Assembly (NCBI GenBank): GCA_005656395.1
Contig: SRSI01000007.1
Span: 496,001-560,000, forward strand
Length of the DNA stretch: 64,000 nucleotides
Direction of reading: 5' to 3'
Source of the DNA: Strongyloides papillosus
Lineage: Eukaryota > Nematoda > Chromadorea > Rhabditida > Strongyloididae
Made by a program: the position numbers and the translations under genes. The notes under the pieces were generated by a model. It had not been told where the DNA came from. It saw nothing but the letters and a program-made list of their open reading frames with translations, and did not search any database. Shown one piece after another: positions 1-12,197 of the stretch (positions within the stretch are counted from its first letter, which is position 1; each line of letters opens with the position of its first letter).

Positions 1-528
1 TTTTATGAATTATAAAATATATACAATAAATTCTTATCTTTAACATCGAAACTATACTTAATATAGACACATTTGATACCGTTAATTATGCAAATACATA
101 TTATGTAATCATTTATATAGGCTAAATTTTAGAATAAGAGGCCCCATTTCAATAGATAAATTAAACATTTAGCTTGCTAAATTGAGTTTTTTTATAATGG
201 ATAATAATAAAATAATTATGTTTAGAATTAGTTTATAGCATTTGGAGAATTTTTTTACAGCAGTGATTTTTTTCTTGCTTTAATTTCGGACAAATGTTAT
301 ATTAAATTAGGTTGTAAACGTTAAATAAGAAACCAATTGTTTAAATAATGAATTTTTCATAAACATTTGATACAATTGAACCATATATTAGTGTCAAAAG
401 AAAAAGCATTTTTTCATGTTCAACAAACCAAAATTAATAACTATTCGTTGTATTAAAGAGCACAGATGGGCTAATTTTTTAACTTAAGAAAATGTTTTTT
501 AATTTGCTTAATTATTAGAATATTTTAT

Positions 529-615
529 TAAATACAATAAATACATTAGATACAAATATACTAAATAAAGATATGCAATAAATATATTAAATACAGATAT
601 ACAATAAATACATTA
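529..615. repeat. three imperfect copies of an AT-rich ~18-20 bp unit
   Basis: Copies near 531-548, 570-589 and 596-615 share the core CAATAAATA(C/T)ATTA. The second and third begin with GATAT. They are spaced unevenly and look like a small decayed local duplication. Confidence 0.55.
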
Positions 616-663
616 ATATAAAAAAAATCTCAAATTAGAGTCATTAAAATAGAGGACCCTTAA

Positions 664-1050
664 ATTAAAATTCCTCCATATAATTTCAATAGTAGTGTCA
701 CATTCGAAGATGTTTATACTCATGATGATATCAAAACATTCAAATTTGATGAGAGCAGGATCAACAGCGTCATTCTTTACCGACTAAAGCAATTCGAGTC
801 TAAAATTCTCACAATCATCATGATCATTTCTTTTTATCCATCTTATAAAATCTTTATACAATTCATTCTGGAGTAATTTTTGATCTCCAATAAATTTATA
901 GACAAATCCTGCTACTCCATTCCTTATACAGTGTCAAATTGGAGATATCTAAATGATTCTGTACCATCCTTCATACTAATAAGAATAACTGCCTATATGG
1001 GAGAAAATCTTAAATTACAAATTAAATTTTTTATGAAAAGAGTGAATTAA
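664..1050 (+). pseudogene. possible decayed coding relic with one in-frame stop
   Basis: One reading frame stays open from 664 to 1047 and is broken only by TAA at 874-876. It ends at TAA 1048-1050. The stretch is less AT-rich than its surroundings and encodes mixed-composition peptide such as FDESRINSVILYRLKQFES and NWRYLNDSVPSF, unlike the Lys/Asn/Ile/Phe noise of nearby random frames. No early ATG or convincing splice sites were found. A 29-base GT...AG interval at 873-901 would skip the stop but changes frame and is implausibly short. I do not recognise a family. It could be a relic of a multicopy gene or an exon of an unrecognised gene. Confidence 0.3.
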
Positions 1051-1785
1051 ATTACTAATAAAAGACGATAATTTTTAAATACAGTTCGGTAAAATATTCA
1101 TTCAAAAAAAATAAATAACAAGAATTAAATATTATAATGCTCAAATATAATTTAATAAATATTAGGGAAAATAAATAGTAAAATTAAAAAATTTTTTTTA
1201 AGATTGGTGTATAACCTTCTGAAATCACAAAATTATATACATCCAAAATAAAAAAAATTAAAATTAAAATAAAATAGTTAATGAGGCATATGGTATTTGA
1301 ATGGGTTTTATATAACTTTTTTCCATTTCTTCTTTTTGTTCTTCTCTAGATCTTTCTTTTTGGTATTTTTTTAATATTTTATAAACTAATCATTTAGATT
1401 ATTATAACATAATCTAACTGTAAAAATCGAATATTTTAAATGTTTAAGTACAAAATAGTAAATATTAAGAGAATTAAGTAATAAAGAATTAAATGACATA
1501 AATTGTATAGTTTACAAAAACATTTAACCTTGCTACTCATTTGTAATAATTATCCATAAATGCTAAATTATCCAACAAAAATGTTTTCTTCATTGTCATA
1601 TATTCATTTTGGTACCTAGCTATTCATTGGAAAGAAAAATATTTTTCATTCTTAATAATCTAAATTTTTCCAAAATAAAAAAGATATGAATAGCTATGTT
1701 AACATAATTAAAAAAAATTAGATTTATAAAGATATTTATTTGTTGAATAATTTTATATATAAACAAAGCACTATATGTACAAATT

Positions 1786-3022
1786 TTAAATCCAAATACT
1801 TGGACATCTATTTTTTGTTTTTGGATACAACTTTTGTAGTTTTTTCTCAAAATTTTTCATGATACTTTTATTCTTTCCGTTTAATTGAGAGCGTATCCTA
1901 TCAATGACAGCTTTTTCCTGTACCTTTTTTCTTCCTAAATGATACATAAATACATCATTCACGACAAGGAAACTATAATTAGATCTACATAATTCCCATC
2001 TCTGTGAAAAATATTAATTATTATTATTATTAGTAACTTTTTTACAACTTACAAGGTGCATATTATCACGGAGAAGGTATTTAAAAGTTTCATCATGATA
2101 AGGTATATTTCTTAATGAAACAAACTGTGGTTCCCATTGAGCTCTATTATATGTTGCTTCAAATTGTATTCCTGGATTGGATGAATCCTTCTTATCAAAC
2201 CATTGCCTTAAATGTGGAATGAAATGACCTTTCTTATTATAAGGATGGAACAAAAAAGCTTTCCTTTTATTCATCAACTTTTTCAATTCTTTCTTATTTT
2301 TTGGCCCCAATTTTAAATCCTTACTTTCAACTTCAAAAATCCTGTATACCAGTACATTATTGTAGTTTTCTTTCAAATAAATTCTGGCCACCTTCAACAT
2401 TTTTGATTCAAAATTCTTTGAAAACATATGATCTGTATCAGCAATAACAATGTATCTTGTTGTCGAGTGTTTTCTAGCTAAATTTCTTATCACATTTATA
2501 GGATATTCTGATAAAGTTAAGTAATTGTAATAACTTTTTTCTCTAGATGTTTTATAAATAAAGTGTACAGATAATTTAGAATATTTTTTGGCATATTTTT
2601 TAAATAATTTATATACTTTATTATTATTGTTAGTATTGGATATTGATGATTTCATATAAACGCCTAGCGAAATTGGACCTTCATAGTTTTTTAGATGATT
2701 TTCTATGTCATAAAGATTTCGATCACTACTTATGTGGAGAATAAGTGAGATTCTCTCATATTTAAATTTTGGTGATTTTACTACATTTGGACATGCAATA
2801 TATTCATGATGATATAAATAACATCTAAAAATTTATTTAATAAATAAGCTAATAATAATATTACCCAATCCTTGTATTTTTAGATAAATTTAAAGTAAAA
2901 TTACTATAATAATATTTCCATTCTGGGGAATACGACGATTTACATAGAGTAACAAGAAATACAAATACAGAAAGACAACTTAGATTAAAGCTTCTCATCG
3001 AAATGAATACCATTAAATGCAT
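1786..3022 (-). CDS. secreted/Golgi GT49-family glycosyltransferase (LARGE/B4GAT1-type)
   Basis: Three exons: 2865-3022, 2053-2824 and 1786-2001, with introns of 40 and 51 bases, giving about 381 aa. The N terminus is a hydrophobic signal or signal-anchor (SCLSVFVFLVTLCKSS). Exon 2 begins CYLYHHEYIACPN and carries ISLILHISSDRNL and GPISLGVY, typical of the start of the Glyco_transf_49 fold. A DxD-type metal site lies in ADTDHMF, and a C-terminal acceptor-region motif is WEPQFVSLRNIPYHDETF. Exon 3 continues the fold with RWELCRSNYSFLVVNDVF. Family members add xylose, glucuronate or GlcNAc in the Golgi; the substrate here is unknown. Three in-frame ATGs (3022, 3013, 2998) are possible starts after a TGA. 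The last one gives 373 aa. Confidence 0.85.
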
Positions 3023-4058
3023 TCAATCATAATTTATAGCTTTTCTGTATTAAAGTTTTTCCTATATCTTCAATTAAACTTATTGTTATCAAATATTATT
3101 AGTTTAAAAAGTTTCTTTAAAAAGTGTTAATGACACTTCACCTTTAATGTCTGATTTTATTGTCTCCTCAATATTAAAAAAGTTATATGTATTTCTCCTC
3201 TAAAATATTGTACACATAACCTTTGTTATTAAAAACGTATGATGGAGGTTAAGACAAGTTTTGATTATTAATATAATAATAATTTATTGCATTAAATATT
3301 CTTGTTTAAGTGAATCAAGATAATTAATACCAATGTGAAACATTTTTTTACACATTATTAAACAAAAATGAAAGTAAGAAAAGGTAGTTTAGCTTAAGGG
3401 GAATAGCTAAAAAAGGAAATTGCAAACTAGCATTTTATGCAGTAATATTTTATGTTAAAAAATTTTTTTGCTTCTTATAAATTTCACCTTCGTTTATAAT
3501 TATAAAGCTCATTTTTTTATGTATGAACAAGAGATAAATCAACTTATATTTTTATATTTTAATTTTTTAATTACTTTTAATAAAAGTAAAAAATAATATA
3601 TAATTTTACAATTGTTTATTATATAGTCATTTTAATAAGCAAATAATGAAACTGGTAGATTTTAATAATTTGAAAGCAATGCAATTTAATTTGATAAATT
3701 CTGACAATTTGAAGTTTGACTTTTAAATAAATATGAACTGCAAAATTTATATTGAGAATTTAAAGTAAATAACCTTTTACTGTTTGTCAACTAAAGTTGA
3801 CAAGATTGTCTTGATTGGAATATAAAAGAAAAATGGTGGAAATATATTATATACACTTGGAAGTGGTTTCGTATTCATAAGTTTTAATATTAATTAAGTA
3901 TAGTACTTTTAATTATTATTTTATTGAAAAATCGTCTTATACTTTAATTCTCTTTCTAAAACGTTTATATCTATAAGTAATATACCTAATATTCTTGTAA
4001 ATTAAAAAATTTACAAACAAAACAAATAAGTCCTCAAAGAGTTTATAACTTTTTCTAG
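3023..4058. other. divergent intergenic region, GT49 to zinc transporter
   Basis: No gene is visible. It contains a perfect 20-bp palindrome at 3784-3803, listed separately, and ends in a pyrimidine-rich CTAG that abuts the transporter ATG and is a likely spliced-leader acceptor. Confidence 0.6.
3784..3803. promoter_or_regulatory. perfect palindrome upstream of zinc transporter
   Basis: TTGTCAACT and AGTTGACAA are exact inverted 9-bp arms around AA. The site lies about 255 bases upstream of the ZIP transporter ATG. A symmetric half-site arrangement suits a dimeric DNA-binding protein such as a nuclear receptor or bZIP factor. The identity of the factor is not known. Confidence 0.4.
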
Positions 4059-5501
4059 ATGAAATTTTTATTAAAAAATAAACTTTTATTGATAGGAGCT
4101 ATCTTGGCAGTGGTAGTATTTATCGTATCATCTCAACATCATGGACACACCCACGATCACCATGGACACGCTCACGATGACCACGGACATTCACATGAAC
4201 ATCCAGCTGCCAAATATGGAAGAGCAATAAATGAAGCAGCTCAAGAAGAGGCAAAAAAATCTCATAGTCATGGACATGGTCATTCACATGGTGGCAAGGA
4301 ATGCCATGGTCATTCTCATGAAGATCATTCTACTCACGGTCACTCTCACGAAGACCATTCAACTCACGGACATGCTCATGATGATCATTCTACTCACGGT
4401 CACTCTCACGATGACGATTCTACTCATGGACATTCTCATGACGATTCTACTCATGGACATTCACACGACGATTCTACACATGGACATTCACACAAAGCTT
4501 CTAAACGCAGTACAACAGCAAAATACCAAGAATATGCCAAAGATAGTTATCTTTCATTCCTCAATGATCCCGTCAAAAGATTATGGACATATTCCATTGG
4601 AGCTACACTTCTTATCTCAGCATTCCCATGTTTCCTTTTATTGACAATCCCATTACAAGCAAATACCGTTGAAAATGGACCACTCCTTAAAGTCTTACTC
4701 GCTTTTGGTTCAGGTGGTCTACTTGGAGATGCCTTCTTGCATTTAATTCCACACGCCCAACCAAGTGGAGGTCACGATCATGGACACAGTCACTCCGACT
4801 CAGGACACGGACATTCCCACGACAATACAGTTGGGGGATGGGTACTTGGAGGTATTATAGCTTTCTTGATCGTTGAAAAATTCGTAAGACTCATGAGAGG
4901 TGAAGATGGCCATGGGCACTCACATGGTGTTGAGAAAAAGAAAGATAAACTTTCTGATGAGGAAGATGATAAAAAAGGAGGAGCTAATTCAAAAAAAAAG
5001 AAGAATGGAAAGAAAGTTGAAGAGAAGAAATGTACAAATATTAAGGTAACAGCATTCTTGAATCTTGTCGCTGATTTTACACATAATTTCACTGATGGTC
5101 TAGCTATTGGAGCTTCATTTATTGCTGGACCATATGTTGGATTGATAACAACAATAACAGTACTTGTTCATGAAATTCCCCATGAAATAGGAGATTTTGC
5201 CATCCTTATCCAATCTGGATTTTCAAAGAAACGTGCTATGCTTGTCCAATTAATCACAGCCCTCGGAGCTTTATCAGGTTGCATAATATCGCTTCTCTCA
5301 ACAGATGCTACATCTTTGGCTGAAGAAGCTGCCTCAAGTTGGGTATTACCATTCACTGCTGGAGGTTTCATTTACATTGCTACAGTCTCTGTTATCCCTG
5401 AATTATTAGAAGGTAACAGTAATGTATGGCAAAGTATTAAGGAAGTAATTGCAATTTTAATAGGAATAGGTATGATGTATCTTATTGCTTTGTATGAATA
5501 A
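4059..5501 (+). CDS. ZIP-family zinc transporter, SLC39A7/KE4-like
   Basis: Intronless, 480 aa. The N-terminal hydrophobic segment ([17 protein letters not shown]) is followed by a long His-rich region up to about residue 147 built from repeats of the type DDSTHGHSH. Then come transmembrane helices with a second His-rich loop near residues 238-255 and a Lys/Asp/Glu-rich loop near 285-315. The metal-site motifs [13 protein letters not shown] and [21 protein letters not shown] are diagnostic for LIV-1 subfamily ZIPs. The KE4/ZIP7 branch releases zinc from the ER or Golgi to the cytosol. The ATG directly follows TTTTTCTAG, a probable trans-splice acceptor. C. elegans relatives are the zipt-7 genes. 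Confidence 0.95.
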   Translation: MKFLLKNKLLLIGAILAVVVFIVSSQHHGHTHDHHGHAHDDHGHSHEHPAAKYGRAINEAAQEEAKKSHSHGHGHSHGGKECHGHSHEDHSTHGHSHEDHSTHGHAHDDHSTHGHSHDDDSTHGHSHDDSTHGHSHDDSTHGHSHKASKRSTTAKYQEYAKDSYLSFLNDPVKRLWTYSIGATLLISAFPCFLLLTIPLQANTVENGPLLKVLLAFGSGGLLGDAFLHLIPHAQPSGGHDHGHSHSDSGHGHSHDNTVGGWVLGGIIAFLIVEKFVRLMRGEDGHGHSHGVEKKKDKLSDEEDDKKGGANSKKKKNGKKVEEKKCTNIKVTAFLNLVADFTHNFTDGLAIGASFIAGPYVGLITTITVLVHEIPHEIGDFAILIQSGFSKKRAMLVQLITALGALSGCIISLLSTDATSLAEEAASSWVLPFTAGGFIYIATVSVIPELLEGNSNVWQSIKEVIAILIGIGMMYLIALYE

Positions 5502-6067
5502 TCTTTTACTATTTTATTTTTTGCTAAAATATTACTAACTTAAATTTATTTTTGTATTTATTTAAAAAAGTAAAATATTGATACTAATTGTTTTTGTAAA
5601 GTTTTGTAAATAATAAATGATAACAGATATGCTGTGTCAGATATATTGCGCAAATACGATACATCGTCGGAGAATGAATGATGAAAGGTATAAGAATCGA
5701 AACTATTATTGTTGTTTTATATATCTCTGTACTTTCGAATAAAAAATATAAATCTACAAAAATTACTTATATATCCACAAGTCCAGGAACCCCTCTGAAG
5801 CTCCCAGGATTACAGTTTCTTCTCTATCAACCAAATAATAAATTAAATTACTATTATTCACAACTAATCTTATCTTATCATTTTTGATCACATATGTTTA
5901 CAGAAGTTAAATAATTTTTTGTGCATTATATTTCGAAAAAATAAACAATCTTATCATACTAATAACTTTCATATGATTAGATGTTTGTACTATTTTGTAA
6001 GATTATAAATAGTAATCAAGTGAAAACATAAGCATTTACAATTGTTAAAAAAGTGATAAATGTTACT
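5502..6067. other. intergenic region with a coding-like island
   Basis: This lies between the zinc transporter and the kinase, on the same strand. Bases 5763-5893 on the minus strand are open and coding-like (see findings), but no start or splice structure is found, so no gene is called. Confidence 0.5.
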
Positions 6068-7478
6068 ATGGATGATTGTTTTCTATTAAATGATATCAAG
6101 TCACTTAAGGTCTCTGATGTTTTAAGGATATTGGAGGAATCATTTCAGAGGAGATTGTATAGTTTTAAGAATGTTCACCCATCTATTTCAATAGGATGTT
6201 TGTACTGTTTTGATAATCTTGATAATTATTTATTGAAAGATGTGACAAATGGATGTGCTTTTATGTCAAATATTATAAGGATCGAATTCTTTTGGAAACA
6301 AGAAATTATTAATTATCTTAGTGTTTCTATAGAAAATTCTGAGGAATCTATCCATCTAGAAGATATTTTATTAAAAAGAGTTGTTGTCAAAGTAAGTTTT
6401 TTAAATAAAAGTACTTTTAATTCATTAGGTTCCAAGAGTAGATCAAGCGTCAGGTCATTTCGATGACACTTTCCAAGGGGATGAACGCGTACAAATGAAC
6501 TCAGGCTCTCCTGAATCAAAACAATACATGGAGATGCATATAGAATTCAGTACAAAAAAAGAAATTCTATTTTACACCAATTTCTCAACCAATCACAGTA
6601 ACTTAAAAATCCCCAAATTTTATGGCTACAAAATGTGGGATAAAATAAACAGGGATGGTCTCCTCATAATGGAGGATCTTGGAAGAGATCCAAGTATTAA
6701 TAGTGACCCTAACAAAGTTTATGGTTCAGTATTACCAATGGTCCCTGGTTTTAATGAACAACAATTGCTTTCTATTATCAAATCATTAGCTGAGACTCAT
6801 GGAACTTCTGCAACAATACCTATGGATGAAAAAATATTTGCCACTGAAAATTTCACGGTTGAAGGATACATGGGATGGATTTGCTCATTGTATTCTCTTT
6901 CAGAAATTGCATTTGTTGAAAAATTAAATCAAAAACAATTTAAAGATAAAATTCAGAGATCAGCACCATTTTATTGTGAAAAGACATTAAGAGATGTTTA
7001 CTATGGAACAGAGAAAAGACATGGATTGCAGGGAATTTTTGTTCACAATGATTTTTGGGCTGCAAATGTTCTTTTCAAAAAGTCACCATCTGGTACATTT
7101 GATGAAGTTCATGGTATAATTGATTGGCAAACATTACATCTCGGAAATCCTATGGCAGATCTTGCTAGACTCCTTGCCTTCAATACAACATCAAAATACA
7201 GAAGAGAAAATGAAAATAGGCTCATAGAATACTACCACAAAATATTCAACGAAACCGTAAATGATGAATGTTATCAAGTATCATTAGAAAATCTCAAATT
7301 AGCATATTATGAAAGTTTACCCCTTGTCTTAATATTCTTTGCATTTTCGACACCACTATACTATTTCATGAATTTCATTGTTACCGGCACAAATGAAGAA
7401 ATAAAAAAAAGGAGAGAAGAACTCATAAATAGAACATCAGACTTTTACGACGATGTTCTAGAAAGATTCAACATGTAA
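6068..7478 (+). CDS. CHK-like/DUF1679-type small-molecule kinase-like protein
   Basis: Two exons, 6068-6391 and 6429-7478, with a 37-base intron; about 457 aa. The ATG at 6068 gives MDDCFLLNDIKSL; an in-frame GTG further up is not used. The splice joins VVVKV to PRVDQASG in the nucleotide-binding lobe. Catalytic-loop signature: FVHNDFWAANVLF. Metal-binding signature: IIDWQTLHLGNPMADLARL. These are the choline-kinase-like aminoglycoside phosphotransferase motifs of the nematode-expanded DUF1679/CHK family. The key residues look intact, so it is probably active. The substrate is not known. Confidence 0.9.
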
Positions 7479-7579
7479 AGTTATATTTCATAAGAGATTT
7501 TAAATAAATAATGGAAGTATATATATATAAAATTAGTCATAAATAAACTTGTTTCGAGTATAAATAATTTTACTCAAAT

Positions 7580-9058
7580 TTACTCTTTAATAGGTTTCTT
7601 GAGAATCCTAGGTCCATAAAGGAGAACATAAGCACAATGCCAATCTCCACCACCAGATAATTTCTTAACTTGTTCCTCAGTAACAAAATGAACCTCATCA
7701 TCATCACACATAGCCCATTTGTCCTCTTTTCTGTTCTTTTCATTTTCTATCCTTACCCAACCAACGTAATGGCCACCATTGGCGTATCTTCCTTTGTGTG
7801 TTACAACAGCCTTCAATTCATAAAGACCACTATTGCTACTACCAATATCATCTTCAAAGTCATATCGAACCTCCTCAAACTTCATATTCTCAGTCTCTTC
7901 TTTCTTTCTAATAGCAGAAGCATCATCCTCAGTCTTGAAAGCAGCTCTCATCGGTTCAAGTTTCTTCTTCAACTCAGGTGTACACAAATCATACAAATCC
8001 AAAGACATCGGAAATTTAACATCCTTCAAAATCTTGGCATTAATTTGTCCCTTCTCTTTATAGAAAAATCTCACAAACTGTATTGCAACATAAGCTGGTA
8101 GTCTTGAAATTAATGTCCTCTTCTCATACTTGCAATTTCTATTTAATGATGGAGACATCTTGTCAATCTCTTCAATCATCCTATTTTTAAGACCGTTTTG
8201 GAGGTACTTCACGTCCTGAGCCAGGAAACATGATAGTTGTAGAAAATCTTCACTTGTTGTAGTAGTTTCCTCATCGGGGTTTTCAAGATTTTTTATTGTT
8301 GACTGGAAAGATCCCGAGAAAAGTTTACTTAATGGAGTACTACCGTTCTTTGGAAGTTTAAGACTAGGTAAGACATGTTTACATATTTCTACCCAAGCTT
8401 CATTTGCATCCTGTTGCTCAAGGTCACCCTTTGAAGTGGTGGTAGCCATTTGAGGACACAATTTGTGGAAAAGATTAAGAAAAATCATAGGGGTAACAGC
8501 TTGTTGCTTTTTCCTGTTCTCATCCAATGTTACAAAAAGATTCTTTAGAGATATGAGAAATGACTTGTTAGTGGAGTGATTGTTTGATTCAGACGGTCCA
8601 TCTGGATTGTAAGTCTTTAGAGCTTCATTGACTTCAGGGATAACTTTTAAAGCCTGTATGGTTGCATTTAAGTAGCAAGTATTACCCAAATTTTTTAGAC
8701 CTGCTGGTGGAGGGATTTGTGAGTTAGGATCATCTGAACCGGTTGTATCCATTGCTGAATCACTCTCAGGGGGCTTCTCAACGGAGATGACAGGTCCCAC
8801 TTGTCCCATCATCATCAGAATGCTACCTGCAGTTAGTTTTACGCCCTTCCAATCTTCATTGTCTAGAACTTTTCCCTAAATAATATTATTATAGACCATA
8901 ACTTTATATACATAACTAACCTTAGCCACAACTTTTTGTCTCTCAATATCGACACCTGTAAGTTTTTGTAGTTCCTGCTTCAATAACAATGGAGGTTGAT
9001 TTTGATCAACCACAACCTCATATTTTTCTTTGCCCCACTTAACAGTAACCTTAGACAT
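7580..9058 (-). CDS. usp-14: ubiquitin carboxyl-terminal hydrolase 14 (proteasome-associated deubiquitinase)
   Basis: Exons 8921-9058 and 7580-8875, with a 45-base intron; 477 aa, close to vertebrate USP14 (about 494). The N-terminal ubiquitin-like domain starts MSKVTVKWGKEKYEV and continues over the splice into GKVLDNEDWKGVKL. The Cys box GLKNLGNTCYLNA places the catalytic Cys at about residue 113. The His box is YANGGHYVGWVR and is followed by MCDDDEVHFV. USP14 trims ubiquitin chains from proteasome-bound substrates, and its UBL domain docks on the 19S particle. A TTTTCTTCAG lies two bases before the ATG and is a likely trans-splice acceptor. Confidence 0.96.
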
Positions 9059-9818
9059 CTCTGAAGAAAATCCATACGATTAAAATTTAAACATAAGTAT
9101 AAAGGGATAAAACACGCTATCAATAAAGGAAAACGACACTTCTAGCCATTTTATTGACAATGATATACACAAAAAAACAAACTACGATGAGAAACACAAA
9201 ATGGAATATGATAGAAATGATGACATTTTTGATGTGCCTAATAAACAATCGTCACAAGAAAGAACCCTTGGTAATAAGTAACCAAAACCCTCGAAAAATA
9301 TAATTATTATTATTTAAAAAGTTAAATAAATTAATACTCATCATTACAAAATTTCCTTGTATCATGAGAAATTTAATATTAAAGAAAAATAAGTTATTTT
9401 TTAGAAATTGATCACGAAAAATTTATTATAATTATACATCTAAAATATATTTTCAAACCGAAAAATTTAACAAGGATAAAGTTTTTTTTGATTTAATTTA
9501 TAATAAAGTTACTTAACAATGTAGAAATTTTAACACAAACAACGAAAAAAGTCGAAAAAAAGACTGTTATTTTCTTTTATATATTTTTGGTCTTGTGCTA
9601 CATCGATGCTGTGAATTTTTGTCTTAGAACCCGAAAAAAAAAATGAAGAAATTTTTGATATATCCTAAAAAGCATCTGCACACATTTTGTGGGATATATA
9701 TATATTAATATATAGAGTGATAATATTAACTTTGACTTTCTTGAAGTAAAAAATATTAAAATATAATTTGGTTTTCTTATGTCAATAAGTTAACACCTTA
9801 TAGACATCCCTTTTCAAT
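9059..9818. other. intergenic, USP14 promoter side
   Basis: AT-rich sequence between importin alpha and USP14, both on the minus strand. A spliced-leader acceptor for USP14 is at 9061-9062. No RNA gene was recognised in the T-rich stretch near 9560-9640. Confidence 0.55.
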
Positions 9819-11403
9819 CTAGAAATTGAAATTCTCCGTTTGGTACTGGTGGCTGGTACCCTCTCCTGAATCAAGATTACAATTATCGTTATCATCATCT
9901 GCAGAGAAGAAGTTATCTATAATGTCAAATGCCAATTTATAGACTTCCTCGTTCTCGTGATTCTGTAGGTGTTCTATCTTGTCAAGTCCTCCACATTCCT
10001 CAATAATTGTTGTTACCTGATCAACATATGGATGACTCTTTTTCAGTATATTAAGAAGCCCATCAAGAACAACCTGGACAATTTGTGTATCTCGGATTCC
10101 AAGGAGATTACAGAACGGAGGGATTACACCACAATCAACTAAATATCTTACTTGGTTAATGTTCCCGGAAATAGTGACATTTGAAATAGCCCATGCTGCT
10201 TCCTGAAAAAAATATCGATTAATAAGTAAATACCACACAGAAAAACAAACGAACTTTTTGTGTTAAATGATCACCTTTGTCGAGTAATTTAATGATCAAT
10301 GGAATTAACTCAGCATCAATGACAGCCTGAACTTGACTCTCTAAACCAGCAGTTATATTAGAAACAAACCATACGGCCTCTTTGTTAATTTTAGTCTTAT
10401 TGTGCATGAGAAGACTTGGCATCATGGTCAAAGCTCCAGCATCAATGACATGTTGAGTCTGTTCATCAGTACCAGTAACAATATTTCCAACGGCTCTCAA
10501 TGCAGCAGTTTGAACCTTACCATCTTGATGTCCAAGGAGCTGCACGAGTCTCTTTACAACACTAGATTGAATAACAGCCTGAATTTGTTCATTTCCACTG
10601 TCGGTAAGGTAAGACAAGGCCCATACAGTATCAACTAAGACTGCAGTGTCATCATGATATATCAAAACAGAAAGAGCAGGCAAGAGAGCGGTAACGACCT
10701 CCAGTGTTGGAGCTGGATCTTTTGACCTGCAAAGATTAACCATGACCCATGTTACATTTCTCAAGAAGTTTATAGATATCTCTGGTGTTACGAATTTCAA
10801 AAGTTGTGGTATGATTCCTAACTTAATACAGTAATCTCTGAAATGTGGTCCATCTCCAATGATATTTCCAAGTGCCCACACAGCTTGTTCACAGACATTT
10901 AAATGTTCAGAGTTAAGTAATTCCAAGAACTTTGGCACAGCTCCAGCCTGAACAACAGCTCTAGTTTGTTCACTAGTTCCAGATGCGATGTTTGTAAGAG
11001 CCCAAGCTGCTTCGAATTGTAACTCCTTTATCTTAGTCTTCAAACATTCAACGAGTGCCGGGAGGATTCCGCTACTAATCAAATCATCAATTGGTGGGTT
11101 CTTGTCACTACTAAGCAACTTCCTGGCTTGTGTGACGGCGCTCAATCTTCTGGCAGGATCTTCCGACTTGGCCTCAGCAACAATCTCAGACAACTTCTTA
11201 CCATCAAATGGAATGTTCGGTGAAAGATCTTCAGCAAAAGAACTTGTAGTTGGATCGGTATCTTCGTGAATATTACGTCTCTTGGACAAGGCCTCCTCCC
11301 TCTTTTCTTTTCTCAAAGAAAACGAGGTTTCAACACGGTTTTTACGCAAAGAATCACTGTCTTTAGCTTGATTTTTGTATTGATGTTGACGATCTGGATT
11401 CAT
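9819..11403 (-). CDS. ima-3: importin subunit alpha (karyopherin alpha)
   Basis: Exons 10255-11403 and 9819-10202, with a 52-base intron; 510 aa. The N-terminal importin-beta-binding region is basic ([20 protein letters not shown]). It is followed by about ten armadillo repeats with the typical [45 protein letters not shown] and [12 protein letters not shown] motifs. The splice joins HLTQK to EAAWAISNV. The acidic C-terminal tail resembles family members. The protein recognises classical nuclear localisation signals and recruits importin beta. The length and the N-terminal NPDRQ start suggest the KPNA3/4-like ima-3 type, but assignment among nematode paralogues is tentative. TTTATTTCAG sits about 20 bases before the ATG. 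Confidence 0.93.
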
Positions 11404-12197
11404 AATAGTGAATAGATTTACCTGAAATAAAAATAATTACCAAAATTACAAGTAGTAATTAGTTAATGATTGGTATACGCGAAATTCTCAAACACATCGG
11501 AAATCATCAGTATATATAAACAGGGTGGGTAATGCAAATTTAACAGGAGAATTAATTAATCCTCTCCTATTTCACCTAAAAAAAGTGGAACAAAGAGTCC
11601 AAAGAATGAAGAAATAAAAATTGGAAACGTCTCGAAAAAGGACATAACCCCAATTCAACGTTGTATACTATTCTTGTCGAGAAAGCATCTCGATTTTGAT
11701 CTTATTTGGAAACTATTTAATAGCAAATTGGAATATTATAATAAATTATCCGCTAGTTGTAATGCTTTAAAAAATAGAGATAAATAAAAAAAATTGTTAT
11801 CATTACTAAGAATGGGTAAATCTTTTTACTTAATCATGCGGTAAAATATCTGCATATACTTGAAATGATGTAGTTAGAGAAATAAAAATTATACAATAAA
11901 ATTCGTAGCGTTTAGCAGCTACCCCTATAGTGTAATATTTCGCAAACATTCTAGGTTATTTCAAAATATTATGTTGTTGGAAAAAAATGACCAATGATTT
12001 TATAGAACTAGGAAGTTTAAAAAAGCAATAGAAATATGTGCATATAACAAAATCTGATTTATTTACTTTTCCACACAAATAATCCACAAATAAGTCATAA
12101 AATTTAATATACAAGAAGTAATACAGATAGAATGAAAAAAATATCAAAAAGAAAAATGAAATATTGAGATCTTCTAGTAAATTAAACTGTAAAAAAA
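11404..12197. other. intergenic region
   Basis: Upstream of importin alpha and downstream of the SUN-domain gene. AT-rich, with no supported gene. The trans-splice acceptor for importin alpha is at 11422-11423. Confidence 0.55.

Larger units (their letters stand above)
1..1785. other. AT-rich gene-poor stretch
   Basis: No intact gene is seen. Bases 529-615 hold imperfect AT-rich repeats and bases 664-1050 a possible coding relic, both listed separately. The remainder is low-complexity AT-rich sequence lying downstream of the minus-strand glycosyltransferase. Confidence 0.7.

Noticed and set aside
873..901. 29-base GT...AG interval that would remove the relic's stop
   Set aside because: Too short for a nematode intron and it changes the reading frame.
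4231..4644. Second open frame inside the zinc transporter
   Set aside because: Shadow of the His-rich repeat DNA; Met/Ile/Leu-rich and without motif.
7670..8101. Plus-strand frames inside USP14
   Set aside because: Shadow frames opposite a strongly supported coding exon.
9560..9640. Sm-site-like AATTTTTG near a possible small RNA
   Set aside because: No match to U1-U6 or spliced-leader RNA core sequences, and no supporting stems.
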